A stretch of 64,000 nt of DNA from positions 1 through 64,000 of the forward strand of contig CAKZKD010000034.1 of NCBI GenBank assembly GCA_937121175.1, written 5' to 3'. The notes below the pieces were generated by a model. That model was not told where the DNA came from. It saw only the letters and a program-made list of their open reading frames with translations, and searched no databases. Both the position numbers and the translations under genes were made by a program. Below are positions 44,239 to 54,477 of this stretch, piece after piece (within the stretch, counting starts at the first letter, position 1; every line of letters starts with the position of its first letter). The stretch is from an uncultured Flavobacteriales bacterium (GTDB taxonomy: Bacteria; Bacteroidota; Bacteroidia; Flavobacteriales_G; Salibacteraceae).

Positions 44239-45273
44239 TCACATCAAGACTCCATTCTTCGATTGAATTGCAGGTGGTAATTCAGTTTCTTCTAACATTT
44301 CGCGCATATCAATCTCGATGGTTCGCACCAAGGACATCATCGGAATATCATTGGCCATACCGGAAAACGGATTTTCGGTGTAATCCCCTACGATTTCCAT
44401 CATAATATAAATCCACCCTACCAAAGCTGTAATAGGAATAGATAGGAAAATCCCCCAAGACCCTTCGCCTATTATGCTAGGAATCATACTGAATGGTAAT
44501 AGACAGATAAATATTCCGACAAAATATCGGCTCAAGTTGGCATACTGTCTAGGAAGTGGAAATTTTTTTATACGCTCATTTTTACCTTGTAAGGTGTAAA
44601 AAGACTTCAATACGTTTTCCATTTCCATGTGTCTGAAATCATCGATAACATTTTCCTGTCTAAGCGCCGCTAAATCCCGTGATTGCTCATTAATAATCTG
44701 TGATGCTGAATTTGCTTTAGCAGTGATACGCTTCGCCTCTTCTTCATCTAGGAATTGTGCAAATCCGCCAAGATGTACTTGATCATCAATTAATCCCAGA
44801 CCAAACCGCTCTTGATACATTTTGGCCGTTTTACCTGTGAAACCGCCTTGGTTAGCATGTTCCCAAGGTGTAGAAACCAACAATTGGCCTCGGTGAGCGT
44901 ACAACCATGCCACATGCCGGTACACCAATCGCCTTTTAATCTCTTTTAGTTGGGTCAAGGATAACTTGCCGTTATTGAACGTATTCGTGATAAATCCATC
45001 CACCATCATGCCCCAAGTACGACTATCGTTTACGATACCGCCCCAAATTTTACGGGCTTCCCACATTCTATCGTAAGCCTGATTGTTCTTAAAACCGGCA
45101 TAAAAAGCAACAGCAGTGCCGATAACAGAAACCGGAAGCCACGGAATTACCAAGGAAATAATATTGTAGTAGTAGAGCGCAGCAATCGAGCTCATAAGTA
45201 CAGAAAGCCAAACAACGTGATGCAGCGACCAACCGATTAAACTTTTCAACTTAATTCCTTTTGTTACAATCAT
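44239..45273 (-). CDS. Bestrophin-family ion channel
   Basis: The 344-residue protein has the bestrophin fold: four membrane helices, SVIGTAVAFYAGFKNNQAYDRMWEARKIW, a short intracellular helical region, and ENPFSGMANDIPMMSLVRTIE near the C-terminus. Bacterial bestrophins are pentameric ion channels, cation- or anion-selective. It is 6 bp downstream of the MBL hydrolase gene, so the two are probably in one operon. Confidence 0.92.
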   Translation of the reverse strand: MIVTKGIKLKSLIGWSLHHVVWLSVLMSSIAALYYYNIISLVIPWLPVSVIGTAVAFYAGFKNNQAYDRMWEARKIWGGIVNDSRTWGMMVDGFITNTFNNGKLSLTQLKEIKRRLVYRHVAWLYAHRGQLLVSTPWEHANQGGFTGKTAKMYQERFGLGLIDDQVHLGGFAQFLDEEEAKRITAKANSASQIINEQSRDLAALRQENVIDDFRHMEMENVLKSFYTLQGKNERIKKFPLPRQYANLSRYFVGIFICLLPFSMIPSIIGEGSWGIFLSIPITALVGWIYIMMEIVGDYTENPFSGMANDIPMMSLVRTIEIDMREMLEETELPPAIQSKNGVLM

Positions 45274-45279
45274 CTTCTT

Positions 45280-46323
45280 TTAGTTATAATTCTCCCACCA
45301 ATCTTCACTCGCCATATCCACGTGACCAAGTTCACCGATTTTAGGTGTAATGTACTTTAGCTTGGCTGATTTGGCATAATGGCTAAATTGCTCAATAGGG
45401 TCTCTCCAATCGTGCAATGCCAGAGTAAATCCACCCCAATGTACAGGCATCGCAACATTAACTTTTGCATCTAAAGCTGCCTGAACCGTTTCCTCTGGGA
45501 ACATGTGAATCTGACGCCACAGCTCGTTGTATTGGCCACATTCCATAAAACCTAAGCTAAACGGACCGAATTTCTCCCCTATTTCTTTAAAATGCGTATC
45601 GTAACCACCGTCACCCGACCAATAGACTTTGTCTTCTTTAGAGATAAAAACCCAACCACCCCAAAGCGATTGTGCCCTATCCACTAATCCTCTTCCGGAA
45701 AAATGACGGGAAGGTGTGTACACTATTTTTAGTTCGTCTATTTCCAGTTCTTGCCACCAATCGAACTCAGTGATGTGTTCTTCAGGAATCCCCCATTTTA
45801 CCAAATGTCGTTTGATGCCCAATCCTACATACCATGTTGATACTTTGTTTGCTAAAAGCTCGATACTGGCCATGTCTAGATGGTCGTAGTGGTCATGAGT
45901 CATCAACACAGCATCTATCTCAGGCAAATAATCTATTACTCCCAGCGAACCAGCGGTGTACCTTTTAGTTCGCACCGGACCTATTGGTGACGCATCTGGC
46001 CCCAACATGGGGTCAATCAAAAAGTTTTTATTGGCTGTTTGCAGCAGAACTGCGGAGTGACCAAACCAGGCAAACTTGGTTTTTCCATCTTTTTCAAATG
46101 CATTTCTATCCAATGGAGTCATTGGAAGGTTTTCTTTAGGGGCTCGGTCTTTTCTACCTTTAAAGTTCTCCTGAATTAAACCGGGTAGCGTTTTTAGGTT
46201 AATGTCCATCTCCGTTTTGGACAGGTTCTCAAACACTTTTCCGTTCCAATGTTTGGAGCGGGAATACTGCTCTTTGTGTTCTTTTTTAACCGAAGCTCCG
46301 AGTTGTTTTAATAGAGATTTCAT
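45280..46323 (-). CDS. MBL-fold metallo-hydrolase (UlaG/NAPE-PLD-like)
   Basis: From the ATG at 46323 the protein has 347 residues, with the zinc motif THDHYDHLD (His143, His145, Asp147, His148), a leading FLIDPML strand, and later ligand regions SGDGGYD and PVHWGGFTL. It looks like UlaG/NAPE-PLD lactonase or phospholipase relatives. The upstream TTG at 46353 gives ten more residues without benefit. It is 6 bp from the bestrophin gene. Confidence 0.9.
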   Translation of the reverse strand: MKSLLKQLGASVKKEHKEQYSRSKHWNGKVFENLSKTEMDINLKTLPGLIQENFKGRKDRAPKENLPMTPLDRNAFEKDGKTKFAWFGHSAVLLQTANKNFLIDPMLGPDASPIGPVRTKRYTAGSLGVIDYLPEIDAVLMTHDHYDHLDMASIELLANKVSTWYVGLGIKRHLVKWGIPEEHITEFDWWQELEIDELKIVYTPSRHFSGRGLVDRAQSLWGGWVFISKEDKVYWSGDGGYDTHFKEIGEKFGPFSLGFMECGQYNELWRQIHMFPEETVQAALDAKVNVAMPVHWGGFTLALHDWRDPIEQFSHYAKSAKLKYITPKIGELGHVDMASEDWWENYN

Positions 46324-46632
46324 GTAATTTTTGTCATTTGCAATGAACCACAAATATTATCTAAAATCTACTATCGTAGAAAACAGATATTACGGTTTGG
46401 ATAACACAAAATGAAGATGATATTTTTGTGCATACCAAATTTCGTATTCCACTCGCTACTTTTGAGACTCAGCAATTACAAAACTGACATGCGATTTGCA
46501 TATGGAGTTTCCCCATTTGTATTCCAGAAGCGATGAAAGATACTAATGACAATAACTCACTGCTTCAGTTTTTTCTTCCGCTAGATGTCTATTAAATATC
46601 GATGTATGAAACAGAGGCATAGCTTGACTCGT

Positions 46633-47505
46633 CTATTTGGCAGGAATAATATCGGTTGGAAAGGCGATGTATTCATTTCCTTTATAATTCTTCATTACTA
46701 ATCCTCTAGCAAAACCTGCATCAGTGATGGTACCTTCTTTTACTAGTCCAAGCTCTTCAACTTTTAGTCTAAATTCAGAATTTAGTATACCTAACTGTTT
46801 ACTGATTTGAGAGGCCGATTTCGTTTCTTTTTTTGAACTTTTAATAACAGAAGGTTTTTGGTTTGTCTGAGTAGAAATAAAATCGTGTAGTACTTTTTGT
46901 GCAATCATTTTTTCATTTCCTAATGCTCCTGCAATTCCACCTTTCTTTACCATTTCAGGTTCACGACAATATTTTGGATTCGCATCTTGAAATAGTTGTT
47001 TAAACCTTAGGATAGGATTGACCTCCTTTTCACTAATACCAAATACTCCTTCCTTCAATTTATCTACCCCATCGTTTACAAATGCATCTGTTTTATCTGA
47101 TATTTTACCAACGAAACCTGTTGAAGCATATTTGGCAATCACACCTACTTCAAAATTGTTTGCTAAAGAATAATCGTACAAATTCATACTGGTCATAATA
47201 AAATGACTCTCGTTTTGATAGAACTTTGCATGCAGAATTTCTTCATGTTTTATCTCAATGTTAGGGAATTGCATTAAAAATTCAAAAGAATCTTTCTTGA
47301 CACTCTTATACGGATAAGCCCGGTTTTTCCCGTATAAAACCTCTAATTTGAAATGAGGGTCTTCTATTTTTTCCTTCAAAGCAGCTCTAATTCTATCATC
47401 CAAATCAATGTAGGGTGAAACTAGTAATAAATACTTTTTTGAACTCCGAATTAGTTTTTCTAATTCGTGCACTAATTCGTTGCTAAACAGAAAATTTACT
47501 TCCAT
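46633..47505 (-). CDS. Phospholipase D-like domain protein, single HKD-type motif
   Basis: The 290-residue protein begins with the PLD-like fold (LEKLIRSSKKYLLLVSPYIDLDDR) and has one HxK-type motif (HAKFY about 92-96) followed by SMNLYDYS. The C-terminal part (about 190-290) is Lys-rich and unassigned. Single-HKD proteins usually dimerise and may be nucleases or phosphodiesterases. No obvious partner gene is adjacent. Confidence 0.8.
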   Translation of the reverse strand: MEVNFLFSNELVHELEKLIRSSKKYLLLVSPYIDLDDRIRAALKEKIEDPHFKLEVLYGKNRAYPYKSVKKDSFEFLMQFPNIEIKHEEILHAKFYQNESHFIMTSMNLYDYSLANNFEVGVIAKYASTGFVGKISDKTDAFVNDGVDKLKEGVFGISEKEVNPILRFKQLFQDANPKYCREPEMVKKGGIAGALGNEKMIAQKVLHDFISTQTNQKPSVIKSSKKETKSASQISKQLGILNSEFRLKVEELGLVKEGTITDAGFARGLVMKNYKGNEYIAFPTDIIPAK

Positions 47506-47639
47506 TATTATTATGGTTTAGATGCACCAAAATAAGTTTTATTCCTTGACGAAAAAAACTACAAAGTCCAATTATTATGGTCTTTGATAAATTCTGGATA
47601 GAATAACAATTCAGAGATAAACTAGAAATTTAGGAATCA

Positions 47640-49025
47640 TTATTCCGCGCCAGCAAAAAACTCATAGAAATACGGAATGGTCTCAATGCCTTTCAAGTAA
47701 TTAAAAACTCCATAATGCTCGTTTGGAGAGTGAATGGCATCGCTATCCAACCCAAATCCCATAAGAATGGACTTTGAACCTAATTCCTGCTCAAAGAGTG
47801 CAACAATTGGAATACTACCACCCGAACGAACCGGAATAGGCTTTTTACCAAACGTAGTTTCATAAGCCTTGCTAGCCGACTGATAAGCATGGTCGTTGGT
47901 GTGCGTAACGTATCCATGACCTCCGTGATGTGGAGTTATTTTCACTTTTACACTCTTTGGTGCAATGGATGTAAAGTGCTTTGTAAATAAATCAGAAATC
48001 TCGTCTGGCGTTTGGCCTGGAACCAATCGCATTGAGATTTTTGCATAAGCTTTACTCGCAATCACCGTTTTTGCACCTTCACCAGTATAGCCGCCCCAAA
48101 TACCATTAACATCAAGTGTAGGTCTTATAGAATTCCTTTCCATTGTCGAATATCCAGTCTCTCCGTGCACATCGTCAATATTTAAAGCTGCTTTGTATGC
48201 GTCTAAGCTAAACGGTGCTTTTGCCATTTCTGCACGTTCTTCAGCGCTTAACTCTTCTACTTTATCGTAAAACCCAGGAATGGTAATTCTGTTGTCTTCA
48301 TCTTGCAACGAGGCAATCATTTTGGTTAGAATGTTAATTGGGTTCGCCACCGCTCCACCATACAATCCTGAATGCAAGTCACGGTTTGGCCCTGTCAGTT
48401 CAACTTCCATATAAGCCAAGCCTCTCAGTCCAGTCGTTATTGAAGGAATATCATTAGCCAGCATACCTGTATCGGAAATTAGAATAACATCGTTCGCCAG
48501 TTTGTCGTGGTTACGTTTTACATACCATTCCAGATTTTTCGAACCTACTTCTTCTTCCCCTTCTATCATAAACTTTACGTTGCAAGGCAAGGTGTCGTGT
48601 TGCATCATCAATTCAAATGCCTTTACATGCATGTACATCTGTCCTTTATCGTCACATGCTCCACGTGCGAAAATGGCACCTTCAGGATGTTTGTCTGTAA
48701 CTTTTATTACCGGCTCAAAAGGCCCTGAAGTCCATAATTCAATTGGGTCTGCTGGCTGCACATCATAATGCCCGTAAACCAGCACCGTTGGTTTTGATTC
48801 GTCAATAATTTTATCGGCATATACCACTGGGTATCCAGGAGTTTCGCATACTTCAACGTTTTCAGCGCCTGCTTCGGTCAGTCGTTTAGCTACTTCTTCT
48901 GCTGTTCTAAAAACATCTTCCTTGTACGCTGGATCTGCACTTACTGACGGAATACGCAGTAAATCAAATAGTTCGTCTAGGTAGCGTTGTTTATTTTCTT
49001 GAATTGAAGCTGAATATATTGACAT
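47640..49025 (-). CDS. M20-family dipeptidase
   Basis: The 461-residue protein carries the M20 di-zinc set: VLVYGHYDVQPADP (His86, Asp88), ARGACDDKGQ, EGEEEVGS and RSGGSIPIV toward the end, plus a dimerisation domain in the middle. It belongs to the CPG2/carnosinase-like dipeptidases. Cytoplasmic, no signal peptide. It stands alone on the reverse strand. Confidence 0.93.
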   Translation of the reverse strand: MSIYSASIQENKQRYLDELFDLLRIPSVSADPAYKEDVFRTAEEVAKRLTEAGAENVEVCETPGYPVVYADKIIDESKPTVLVYGHYDVQPADPIELWTSGPFEPVIKVTDKHPEGAIFARGACDDKGQMYMHVKAFELMMQHDTLPCNVKFMIEGEEEVGSKNLEWYVKRNHDKLANDVILISDTGMLANDIPSITTGLRGLAYMEVELTGPNRDLHSGLYGGAVANPINILTKMIASLQDEDNRITIPGFYDKVEELSAEERAEMAKAPFSLDAYKAALNIDDVHGETGYSTMERNSIRPTLDVNGIWGGYTGEGAKTVIASKAYAKISMRLVPGQTPDEISDLFTKHFTSIAPKSVKVKITPHHGGHGYVTHTNDHAYQSASKAYETTFGKKPIPVRSGGSIPIVALFEQELGSKSILMGFGLDSDAIHSPNEHYGVFNYLKGIETIPYFYEFFAGAE

Positions 49026-49132
49026 GACTTGCTTTTAAAATTAGGCTCGTGAAATTAGAGTAATTCTTTTAGAAGAGTATAAAGTAGGCTAGTATTCGAA
49101 CAAGAAATTGTTAACCTAAATGTTTCAAATTC

Positions 49133-50842
49133 CTACTTCTTTATGATTTCATGTTCGAAGCACCAACCGTCGTAACAATCCTCGCTCAAAAAGTACTTAT
49201 ACCGCACAGAGTATTTGAAGGAGTTTTTACCATCATATCCGACAAAGGAATCGAAATAAGTCAGTGATTTAAAGAATTCAAGTTGGGTATTATTAAATGT
49301 AATATTATAGTCCCAATTGCCTGAAATAATCCCGTTTTCAAATTTCCCTTGCTCTAACAATTGTCCGTTTCTATAAAAGCGCTTTAGACTCTGAATTTCC
49401 TCAAAAGTTACCTTGTATTTACTGTATAGACTTCCGTTTTCCCAATAATTTATTTGAGTTCCATTTAGCAATCCATTTTCAAAATAACGAACTGCTTTTT
49501 TTTCGCCATTTGAGTAGAAAAACTGAAACTTGCCATGACTTTTATTATCGAGCATATTGCCCTTGGCAATAAGTGTCCCATTAAGCAGGAATTGTCTTAC
49601 CTCTCCATTGGCTTTACCTCCTGCGTAATTTAAAACCGTAGTAATGCCATTATCAGCATTCGTATAAGAAACCTTCTCTTTCAATAGAAGCGTATCTCTT
49701 TGTTGTTCATTGAGCAACTTCACCACTAGGTCAATATCCAGCTTAACTAGAAACTGCGTGTCATCATATGTCGCATTTGTATATTTAAAACACCCATGCT
49801 TTTCAGTTTTTTCAATTTCACTTGTATATATATGATTGTCGAGCAGATATTCGTAATCGAAAACCTGATTTTTATAAATTCCGTAATTTCCAGTTAAAGC
49901 GTAAAGCAGCTCTGGATAATATATCCAAAATAACTCTTTTCCCAAATTTTGATTTTCTCCAATTATACCAATCCCTATGATTCTTGAAGTTAATTTTCCG
50001 GTTTTAAAGTCCTTGAAATAATCTTCCTTTATCCTAAGGCCTTTAACGGCTAATAAAATTTGTTTCGTGGTTTTTTTTAGTAAAGAATCATAGAGTTGCT
50101 CAATATCCGTGTAACTAAAAATTCCACTGTAGTTTAAATCTTTGTAGGCGGTTATATTTCCATCCATGATTATTGACTTAAAGATTAAATCCGTAAAGTT
50201 TATTAAACTGAAACTATCCGGATAAAATACTTCGCGAACATTTAGCTTTCCTAGACTATCTACAAAACACGCATTTATATCTATTGATTCTTTTATTAAT
50301 TTTCGAAAATGATAGAACCTCGACTGTTGATTGGCGTAATCTGATGTTTGATATAAAGAGTCTAAATTTAGGTTATGATGCATATTTAACCAGTGAGTTG
50401 GGTGAATTTTCAGGTCTTTCTTTGAAATACAATTATCGCTTTGACCACACCACAAATCGCCCTCGTTATTTTTAATGTATTCAGTTTTATTTACAGCATG
50501 GAATTGAATATTTGTCTTAAAATCCACTTTTCTGTACACGCTTATCCTCGCCTTTTCTGGTTCAGCGTATAAATGACTTCTTAAATATAAAGGCTCATCG
50601 GTCAAAAGCTTGTATTTAGATGGTTTAATTTGATTTCTTGCATCCAACCATTCTAATGCATCCAAAAACTTTTGTGGCTCAGGCTTGAATTTAAATTGCT
50701 TAGTGTACAAAAATGGTCTATCAAGAACCATAGATTGAGCGCTGGTTTTAACTGCAATGGATACTAGAAACAATGACAGAAAAATATAAATCGGTTTTAA
50801 TACTGGGTCCAGTTCAAGCATATTTACCCAATTACGTTTCAA
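49133..50842 (-). CDS. Secreted protein with MORN-like repeats
   Basis: The 569-residue protein has a signal-like segment (IYIFLSLFLVSIAVKTSAQ) after an N-terminal extension; the ATG at 50821 gives a shorter start. C-terminal units GEVRQFLLNGTLIAKGN, HGKFQFFYSNGEKKAVRYF, GTQINYWENGSLYSKY and FYRNGQLLEQGKFENGIISG are MORN_2-type repeats. The rest is not recognised. It is likely an envelope protein. Confidence 0.75.
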   Translation of the reverse strand: MKRNWVNMLELDPVLKPIYIFLSLFLVSIAVKTSAQSMVLDRPFLYTKQFKFKPEPQKFLDALEWLDARNQIKPSKYKLLTDEPLYLRSHLYAEPEKARISVYRKVDFKTNIQFHAVNKTEYIKNNEGDLWCGQSDNCISKKDLKIHPTHWLNMHHNLNLDSLYQTSDYANQQSRFYHFRKLIKESIDINACFVDSLGKLNVREVFYPDSFSLINFTDLIFKSIIMDGNITAYKDLNYSGIFSYTDIEQLYDSLLKKTTKQILLAVKGLRIKEDYFKDFKTGKLTSRIIGIGIIGENQNLGKELFWIYYPELLYALTGNYGIYKNQVFDYEYLLDNHIYTSEIEKTEKHGCFKYTNATYDDTQFLVKLDIDLVVKLLNEQQRDTLLLKEKVSYTNADNGITTVLNYAGGKANGEVRQFLLNGTLIAKGNMLDNKSHGKFQFFYSNGEKKAVRYFENGLLNGTQINYWENGSLYSKYKVTFEEIQSLKRFYRNGQLLEQGKFENGIISGNWDYNITFNNTQLEFFKSLTYFDSFVGYDGKNSFKYSVRYKYFLSEDCYDGWCFEHEIIKK

Positions 50843-51056
50843 TAAAAGATAACAGACAGTCTAGCAAAGTTAACTTCGGTTTTATTGTTGTCGAATCTAA
50901 GAAATTTTCCTGTCTTGTTTCAAATCAGTCTGTTCTTATATGTCAGTGATTGTTATAAGCTTTGAACAAAGGTCAAGGTATCTTTATCCTATACTTTGGA
51001 CATTCTAGAGTTTCACTTATATTACAAAACAGGCCAATGGAGCTCCCCACAAAAGT

Positions 51057-52379
51057 TTAACTATATGTATAAGCAAACCTCCATAACGGACCAAAGTCTG
51101 TAAAAAACTCATCAAAGGATATCTCCCCATCCCCGTCCGAATTGTACTTCTTTAAGTAAGTTATGGCTTCGTTTTTAGGTAATCCATATTCTAACAAGAG
51201 CAACTCTAATTCTACACAATCCAAATGACCGCTATTATCCATATCCAACTCATTAAAAACGAGTTTTGCTTTTTCCTCATCAGTATGCTCCTCTCCTTTC
51301 GATAAATTTTTGATGGAACGGATAGAAATGCCAATATACTTAACGATTTCATAGAAATTTTCGAATGTAATATCCTGATTCATATACTTTTCTAGTGATT
51401 CTCGTGCACCAGATGTCATACCCCATGTGACCAGGAACACATCCATTTCTTCAGGTTCAAGAATCCCATTCCCGTTATCATCTAGCTTATCGAAAATTGT
51501 GCGAGCGGTTTTTTCATCAATTGCAGTTAATTCACCCGTAGATCCAATATTGTCTCTTAACCACTTGTCTTTTAAATCCGGGTCAACCAATTTCTCACGG
51601 TCGTGTTCTTTCCACATAAATGCCTTTAGTTGGCTCCAACTAAATCCAAATACGAGTTTCATTGCTATGTACGTTATTGCAATAAACACCACGAAATACA
51701 CTGCCGTTGCTGGGCCCATTAAAGCTGGACCTACAAATAAACCCGCTAATAAAACTCCTAACGAATAATGATATCCATTAAAAATATTCACCTTTTCGCA
51801 CGCCACCATGATAATTCGGACATAGGCGTAAATATTTAGAGTCAAATAAGTATTCATAATCCAAAAGAAGGAAGTAGGCTCATTAAAAACTCGATACCCT
51901 ACATACAAATGCAACGCCCCAGCAAAAATGTAACTCGGTAGCATAATGCCTTTTGCTCCAAATACAGTTGGAGTTTGGTTAAGCGCCGTCAATGCATGTA
52001 AAATGGCTAGAACTCCGAAAATCATCCCTCCTATTTCACTTTGATGAAACAGGCATACCGTGCCTGCCAAAACCTCGGTAATTCCAAAAAATGCATGAAG
52101 GCGAATGTTTATTTTTCTTTTGGTAACCAAAAGAAATTTTGGATGCGGTGGCACCGTCATGTGGTGGTACACGATACCAAAATTTGCTAGAAAACCAATT
52201 CCGGCAATCACCCAACGCTGAAATTCTAATGTATCGGATTGGTATTCAACAACTCCATTGTGACTAAGGAAGATGGCGAGTGACACAAGAATGCCATAAA
52301 ACACTATTGACCTTGGATTATAAGAGTATAATTTGTCCGTGATATCCATGAGCTTCCAATTTTTGGCGAAACTAAACAT
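51057..52379 (-). CDS. Polytopic membrane protein with three canonical EF-hands
   Basis: The 440-residue protein has several membrane helices (about 25-245) followed by a cytoplasmic C-terminal domain carrying three EF-hand loops fitting the 12-residue rule: 300-311 (DDNGNGILEPEE), 379-390 (DMDNSGHLDCVE) and 413-424 (NSDGDGEISFDE). A degenerate loop (about 333-344) probably pairs with the first, giving two lobes as in calmodulin. Calcium-controlled transport or signalling is inferred. The membrane part is not recognised. Confidence 0.85.
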   Translation of the reverse strand: MFSFAKNWKLMDITDKLYSYNPRSIVFYGILVSLAIFLSHNGVVEYQSDTLEFQRWVIAGIGFLANFGIVYHHMTVPPHPKFLLVTKRKINIRLHAFFGITEVLAGTVCLFHQSEIGGMIFGVLAILHALTALNQTPTVFGAKGIMLPSYIFAGALHLYVGYRVFNEPTSFFWIMNTYLTLNIYAYVRIIMVACEKVNIFNGYHYSLGVLLAGLFVGPALMGPATAVYFVVFIAITYIAMKLVFGFSWSQLKAFMWKEHDREKLVDPDLKDKWLRDNIGSTGELTAIDEKTARTIFDKLDDNGNGILEPEEMDVFLVTWGMTSGARESLEKYMNQDITFENFYEIVKYIGISIRSIKNLSKGEEHTDEEKAKLVFNELDMDNSGHLDCVELELLLLEYGLPKNEAITYLKKYNSDGDGEISFDEFFTDFGPLWRFAYTYS

Positions 52380-52491
52380 TCGAATAAGTGAACCACTTTA
52401 AAATGAAATAACTTCGCTTTTATTCGTCATGAAACATGGTAATAAAATAAGGGTCGAAATCCTAAGTACATTTACGTTTTAAAACCTACAA

Positions 52492-53112
52492 ATGTCTCGA
52501 TTCCAACTAGACCTTTCTAACGAACAGATGCTAGCCCAAAAGCTAGACGAAATCTATGATGAATTGGGGTTTCAATGTGTACGCATTGATAATCTGGAGC
52601 AACAATACCAAGGTATCGACATAATTTTGAAGCACGATGGAATTAATTACGCGATTGATGAAAAAGCACAATTACATTATTTGAACAAAGACTTACCTAC
52701 GTTCACATTCGAGTTATCCTACAAGAATCAGAACCGTGATTTGCGTTCTGGATGGCTCTTCGATGAGCACAAATTGACCGAATATTACTTTTTGATTACT
52801 GGTATTGAAGCGCGTACCCCTATTACCACTTCAACTGATTTTAAGTCCCTGAAGATTACATCGGTCAATCGACAGAAACTGATTGACCTATTGGAGTCTG
52901 ATTGCGACTTAAACGAAAGCAAGTTGGCCAAATATGACTCCGAACTTAGAAGTAATCGCGCGTTTGGGAAAGAGCCAATTAATGAGCTTAATGCAAGTAC
53001 TGAAGGTGCATTATACCACACCGAGCATTTGGCCGAGCAGCCAATTAATATTCAATTACGACTTGAGTTTTTAATTCGCTCTGGGGTCGGAAAGCGAATT
53101 TGGCCTGTTTAG
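52492..53112 (+). CDS. Small PD-(D/E)xK-like protein
   Basis: The 206-residue protein has a PD-(D/E)xK-like signature: Asp43 in GIDIIL and Glu57-Lys58 in YAIDEKAQ, with a conserved Gln60. This suggests a nuclease fold, but the family is not identified and the match is motif-level. No partner gene is adjacent, so a restriction role is not supported. Confidence 0.55.
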   Translation: MSRFQLDLSNEQMLAQKLDEIYDELGFQCVRIDNLEQQYQGIDIILKHDGINYAIDEKAQLHYLNKDLPTFTFELSYKNQNRDLRSGWLFDEHKLTEYYFLITGIEARTPITTSTDFKSLKITSVNRQKLIDLLESDCDLNESKLAKYDSELRSNRAFGKEPINELNASTEGALYHTEHLAEQPINIQLRLEFLIRSGVGKRIWPV

Positions 53113-53190
53113 TTGTATTATTTAAATAAGCATGTACCATAAATTCCCGCACTCAGCATAATTCAATTCTCAGTAATCATAACCCAAAAA

Positions 53191-53222
53191 AAAGCCCCAT
53201 TCCATTTAAGGAACAGGGCTTT
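53191..53222 (-). terminator. Rho-independent terminator shared by convergent genes
   Basis: AAAGCCC and TTCC (53191-53203) pair with GGAA and GGGCTTT (53210-53222) around loop ATTTAA, with a 2x2 CA/CA internal loop. A run of A on the plus strand before it gives a T-run on the minus strand, so it best serves the leftward TPR gene ending at 53243, but also ends the rightward gene. Confidence 0.85.
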
Positions 53223-53242
53223 CAAATTAAGTTCTAAATAAA

Positions 53243-54394
53243 CTATTGACCCGCCGCAGCAGCTTCAATTTTTTTGTTCATTTCAATCGCCTTTGGCGTT
53301 TGTCCAACTAGCGTGTAAACCGTTTTTAAAGAGTTCATTGTACTCGCATCAGTTGGATTAATTTCATGTGCTCGTTCCAAATGAGGTAAGCCTTTTTCAA
53401 GAATAGCAACTGCTTCCCCTTTTTTCTTATTGTACTCATCCACCTTACTTGGAGGTACATTGTTAGCTTCAGTCAACTTCTCTGCACCTTGGTTATAATA
53501 CAAAGCACCTAAGTTGTAAAAACTATCGAAATGATCAGGCTTTAACTCACCTGCTTTAATGTAGTTAGCAGTAGCGTTGTCCATGTCGCCTTTGTTGTCA
53601 TAAATAGTTCCTCTTGCAAAATAGAAAATATGATTTGTTGGGTCATTTTCAATAGCCACATTTAAGTTGGCTAAAGCTTCATCCATTTTACCATTTTTCA
53701 GATAGATGTTCAACTCTTGAGTCAACATTGCTTGGTCGTTCGGATATTTTTCTCTCCCAATCTTAAGTGTTGCCAAAGCACCATCTTCGTCTCCTGACTC
53801 AGCTTGCAATTTAGCTTTACTTGCGTAGGGAGAAGAACCTTTAATTCCGCCTTCAATACACTTATTTAAATACTCCATGGCAACATCATTCTTATTACCA
53901 TCCAATGCCACCAGAACTATGTTATAGGTTAGACCAGTATCGATGATACCATTTGCAACATTGATTTTCTCAGCTATTTTAAATGACTTAATAGAGGCAT
54001 CAAATTCTTTTGCATTGTATTTAGTCACGCCATCAGAAAATGCAACGTTTACCAAGGAACGGTATTTTCCTTTTATTTCGGCTTTATCCATACGCTTGTC
54101 TTCATAGGTAAGCGTTTTTTCGAAACCGTCAACTGCTTTCGAAAGAGCCTCAGTATCTAATCCCGAAACAGCTGGGTCCGTAGATTTTGCAATTGCAGAA
54201 TACACTTGACCTTTTATATAATGCGTTTTCCACCAATCTGACGTAGTTGCGTTACCCGAAGCCGCATCGATAGCTTCTTTTGCTTCCGCATAATTCTCAT
54301 ATCTTAAATAATTCACTGCACTAGTAACTTTGGCTTTCTGCGCAAACGCACCAGTACTTACAATCAATAATCCAGCTATAATTAACTTTTTCAT
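53243..54394 (-). CDS. TPR repeat protein, secreted
   Basis: 383 residues from the ATG at 54394, with signal peptide MKKLIIAGLLIVSTGAFAQ, then TPR repeats along the chain (WKTHYIKGQVYSAIAK, AIENDPTNHIFYFARGTIY, PDHFDSFYNLGALYYNQG, AHEINPTDASTMNSL). Periplasmic scaffold or binding protein of unknown partner. The longer reading from 54448 (MPLFGSF...) would put the signal peptide internal, so it is rejected. Ends at a strong terminator. Confidence 0.88.
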   Translation of the reverse strand: MKKLIIAGLLIVSTGAFAQKAKVTSAVNYLRYENYAEAKEAIDAASGNATTSDWWKTHYIKGQVYSAIAKSTDPAVSGLDTEALSKAVDGFEKTLTYEDKRMDKAEIKGKYRSLVNVAFSDGVTKYNAKEFDASIKSFKIAEKINVANGIIDTGLTYNIVLVALDGNKNDVAMEYLNKCIEGGIKGSSPYASKAKLQAESGDEDGALATLKIGREKYPNDQAMLTQELNIYLKNGKMDEALANLNVAIENDPTNHIFYFARGTIYDNKGDMDNATANYIKAGELKPDHFDSFYNLGALYYNQGAEKLTEANNVPPSKVDEYNKKKGEAVAILEKGLPHLERAHEINPTDASTMNSLKTVYTLVGQTPKAIEMNKKIEAAAAGQ

Positions 54395-54423
54395 TTCTAA
54401 GTGTTTAATTTTTTGCAAATAAA

Positions 54424-54456
54424 AAGCGAAGCTACCAAATAGAGGCAACTTCGCTT
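54424..54456 (-). terminator. Rho-independent terminator of gyrA
   Basis: AAGCGAAG (54424-54431) pairs with CTTCGCTT (54449-54456). Reading leftward, a T-run (from 54425 down to 54421) follows the stem. It lies just after the gyrA stop codon at 54478 and before the TPR gene. Confidence 0.8.
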
Positions 54457-54477
54457 CAAAATAATTGTTAGACGTTT

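Noticed and set aside
46633-47505. PLD-like gene as part of a phage-defence island
   Set aside because: Neighbouring genes are housekeeping-type hydrolases; no helicase, methylase or other defence partner is adjacent.
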